NCBI GenBank assembly: GCA_964498835.1 | Contig: CAZCIX010000010.1 | Span: forward strand, 1 to 55,613 | Source of the DNA: JAGKXB01 sp964498835 | Lineage (GTDB): Bacteria > Pseudomonadota > Gammaproteobacteria > Burkholderiales > Burkholderiaceae_D | Direction: 5' to 3' | DNA length: 55,613 nt | Part shown: positions 53,577 to 55,613 of the stretch, in pieces | Layout of the letters: each line of letters begins with the position of its first letter | Position numbering within the stretch: the stretch's first letter is position 1 | Made by a program: the position numbers and the translations under genes | Notes under the pieces: generated by a model | The model's input: the letters and a program-made list of their open reading frames with translations, nothing else | What the model was told of the DNA's origin: nothing | Database searches by the model: none

Positions 53577-54542
53577 TTATTGGTATGAAGCCTCAATATT
53601 TTCCAAATAACGTTGTGCATCTAGTGCCGCCATGCAACCTGTGCCAGCGCTGGTAATCGCTTGGCGATACACATGATCCTGCACATCTCCTGCTGCAAAT
53701 ACCCCCGCTATATTGGTGGCAGTTGCCATGCCTTCCAGGCCGGTCTTAGTTTTAATATATCCATTATGCATGTCTAACTGGTTAGCAAAAATGTCGGTAT
53801 TGGGTTTATGACCTATTGCTATAAAGACACCATGTACGGGTACCTGAGTGATCTCGCCACTTCCTGACGATTTTAGGTTGATAGCCGTCACACCACTCTC
53901 GTTGCCGACGACTTCGTCTAACACGTGGTTGAACTTCACCACGATCTTGCCTTCTGCGACTTTTGCCATTAGACGATCAATCAAAATTGCTTCCGCACGG
54001 AACTTGTCGCGTCGATGGACGATGGTGACTTTGCTAGCGATATTCGATAAATACAACGCTTCTTCAACCGCAGTATTGCCGCCACCGATGACAGCAACTT
54101 CCTGATTGCGATAGAAAAAACCATCGCAAGTCGCGCACGCTGATACGCCTTTACCCATAAAGGCTTCTTCTGATGGCAAGCCAAGATATTGTGCTGATGC
54201 ACCGGTTGCGATGATTAAGGCATCGCAGGTGTATTCAGCCGCATCACCAATGAGGCGGATCGGTTTTTCATTCAGTTTTGTGGTGTGAATGTGATCGAAA
54301 ATGATTTCGGTATTGAAACGTTCCGCATGTTGTAGAAAACGTTGCATCAATTCAGGACCTTGTATGCCCATGGGATCTGCTGGCCAGTTTTCTACATCGG
54401 TAGTGGTCATTAACTGACCACCTTGTTCAACCCCAGTAATCAAAACCGGTTGCAAGTTAGCGCGTGCTGCATAGATAGCTGCAGAATAACCGGCAGGGCC
54501 AGAACCGAGAATAAGGACACGTGCGTGTTTAGTGTTAGACAT
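53577..54542 (-). CDS. trxB: Thioredoxin reductase
   Basis: NADPH-dependent flavoenzyme that keeps thioredoxin reduced. The 321-residue protein has the FAD-binding GSGPAGYSAAIYAARA (13-28), the redox CATC (Cys136, Cys139), the NADPH-binding GGGNTAVEEALYL, and the closing GVFAAGDVQD. Length is standard. AGG precedes the ATG. Divergent from ftsK, a usual pairing in this group. Confidence 0.97.
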   Translation of the reverse strand: MSNTKHARVLILGSGPAGYSAAIYAARANLQPVLITGVEQGGQLMTTTDVENWPADPMGIQGPELMQRFLQHAERFNTEIIFDHIHTTKLNEKPIRLIGDAAEYTCDALIIATGASAQYLGLPSEEAFMGKGVSACATCDGFFYRNQEVAVIGGGNTAVEEALYLSNIASKVTIVHRRDKFRAEAILIDRLMAKVAEGKIVVKFNHVLDEVVGNESGVTAINLKSSGSGEITQVPVHGVFIAIGHKPNTDIFANQLDMHNGYIKTKTGLEGMATATNIAGVFAAGDVQDHVYRQAITSAGTGCMAALDAQRYLENIEASYQ

Positions 54543-54801
54543 GAGTTTTACCTGGTGAAATATTAAATGTTGAAATAAATGTTGAAGGAATAGCGCAAAT
54601 ATTGGGGGGTGGTCGCGTAATTCAACGGCTTTGTGAAATTTTCCTAGACTGAGTAGAAAAATATTGTAAATAAAATATTGTAAGTAATGCCTAAAAACTA
54701 GGTAAGATTATAGACCGAAGCGTTAACACCAGTATGTGCTCTTAGCAAACCCATATGCCATCACATGCTTAAATTGCCGTATTTGTACCGTATCTGTATT
54801 T

Positions 54802-55613
54802 ATGCCTAAAAAAAATCAAACTTATACCCGCGACTTTAGTCGTACTCAAGCCTTACCCAATAATCGTTTGTTGCATCTTTTGTATGAAGCTAGATGGTTA
54901 GTGTTGCTTGCACTAGCTGCTTATTTTATTTTGATTTTGGCAACATATAGCAAGGTTGATTCATGTTGGTCGAATAACACCAATTTACCTAAATTTGAAA
55001 ATCTGGGGGGGCGTTTTGGTGCCTGGCTTGCCGATATATTTTTGTATATTTTTGGCTTTTCAGCCTGGTGGTGGGGCGTATGGTTATTGCGTACTTTATG
55101 GAGAGGGTATGCGCAATTGACTTTAAATCCGACGTTGTTACCTTCATCATCATTTAAAAATGAATCAGGAGGAAGTTCAGGTATCGAGGCAGATGTAGAT
55201 TCAAACGAAGGATCACGCAAAGATACATCTGACTGTGAGCCCAAATATGAAACTTGGATTAGTGCGTTTGGTTTTGCTTTGTTGTTGTTAGGGAGTGTAG
55301 GGGTTGAATATTTGCGCATGTATAGCCTACATGTGCAATTGCCGCTTGCTCCTGGTGGTGTGTTGGGGCGTGAATTTGGCACCGTAGTTCAAAGTGCATT
55401 AGGTTTTACCAGCGCGACTTTGTTGTTGCTCTTGCTATTTGCGTTGGGATTTAGTCTGTTCTTTCGCGTGTCATGGATGACCTTGGTCGAGCAAATCGGC
55501 ACGGTAATAGAAAACAGCGTTGTGTGGGTAAGAAATCAATACGTAGCGCAGCAAGATCGCAAAGTGGGCCATGTGGCTGCTGTAAAAAGAGAAGAAGTCG
55601 TGCTGCAAGAGCG
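54802..55613 (+). CDS. ftsK: DNA translocase FtsK, N-terminal part (cut by window end)
   Basis: The first 270 codons of FtsK, which anchors the divisome and pumps chromosome dimers apart at dif. The visible part is the membrane domain: four hydrophobic segments (about 33-50, 72-95, 155-170 and 205-225), with an acidic, Ser-rich loop (about 118-148) between the second and third, longer than usual. The motor and gamma domains lie beyond the window. Start taken as ATG 54802; no ribosome site is visible. Identified also by its place divergent from trxB. Confidence 0.88.
   Translation, partial: MPKKNQTYTRDFSRTQALPNNRLLHLLYEARWLVLLALAAYFILILATYSKVDSCWSNNTNLPKFENLGGRFGAWLADIFLYIFGFSAWWWGVWLLRTLWRGYAQLTLNPTLLPSSSFKNESGGSSGIEADVDSNEGSRKDTSDCEPKYETWISAFGFALLLLGSVGVEYLRMYSLHVQLPLAPGGVLGREFGTVVQSALGFTSATLLLLLLFALGFSLFFRVSWMTLVEQIGTVIENSVVWVRNQYVAQQDRKVGHVAAVKREEVVLQE

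Noticed and set aside
1..55613. CRISPR arrays, prophage and insertion sequences.
   Set aside because: No regularly spaced direct repeats, and no transposase, integrase or phage structural gene was seen.

Overview
The window reads as a chromosomal segment of a betaproteobacterium, most likely Burkholderiales, with lower G+C than usual for that order. This rests on gene order: map divergent from rpsB-tsf-pyrH-frr-uppS-cdsA-dxr, then bamA-skp-lpxD-fabZ-lpxA-lpxB-rnhB, tRNA-Leu-tig-clpP-clpX-lon, hrcA divergent from nadK-recN, and trxB divergent from ftsK. The outer-membrane and lipid A genes make it Gram-negative. Family or genus cannot be fixed from the sequence alone.

Layout. 1-7.3 kb: a MliC-like membrane protein, rpiA, scpB, rluB, an RluF-type pseudouridine synthase and glnD. 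7.3-22.9 kb: map and the long translation / isoprenoid / envelope block. This covers ribosomal protein S2, EF-Ts, UMP kinase, ribosome recycling, undecaprenyl-PP and CDP-diacylglycerol synthesis, DXP reductoisomerase, BamA, Skp, four lipid A/fatty acid genes, RNase HII and a SpoU methyltransferase. rseP, usually between dxr and bamA, is absent. 22.9-31 kb: an MFS symporter, rsmI divergent from yraN-diaA-dolP-tlpA-like, cysM, a YcgR c-di-GMP effector and a NhaD-like antiporter. 31-39.5 kb: tRNA-Leu(UAG), trigger factor, ClpP, ClpX, Lon, an orphan efflux adaptor and HrcA. 39.7-45.5 kb: nadK, recN, hemH, a DUF815 ATPase and hpnC.

45.5-49.1 kb is an AT-richer accessory island. Its main gene (45686-47827) encodes a leucine-rich-repeat protein with a NEL-type E3 ubiquitin ligase domain, the architecture of secreted effectors such as IpaH/SspH/SlrP. 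Its repeats carry Cys at nearly every consensus Asn position with a 20-21 residue period. Behind it lie a gene interrupted by one in-frame TAG and a decayed alpha/beta-hydrolase remnant on the opposite strand. A predicted host-directed ubiquitin ligase suggests the bacterium lives with, or descends from relatives living with, a eukaryotic host. This is the most notable content of the window.

49.1-55.6 kb: nadE, glnB (next to a 100-N assembly gap flanked by a 55-bp exact duplication, probably an artefact), a PAS-GGDEF-EAL protein, trxB, and ftsK running off the end. A family of small palindromic intergenic repeats (best copies near 3767-3863 and 21363-21457) punctuates gene ends through the window. 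Several strong inverted repeats sit in leaders (scpB, rluB, rpsB, the effector gene).
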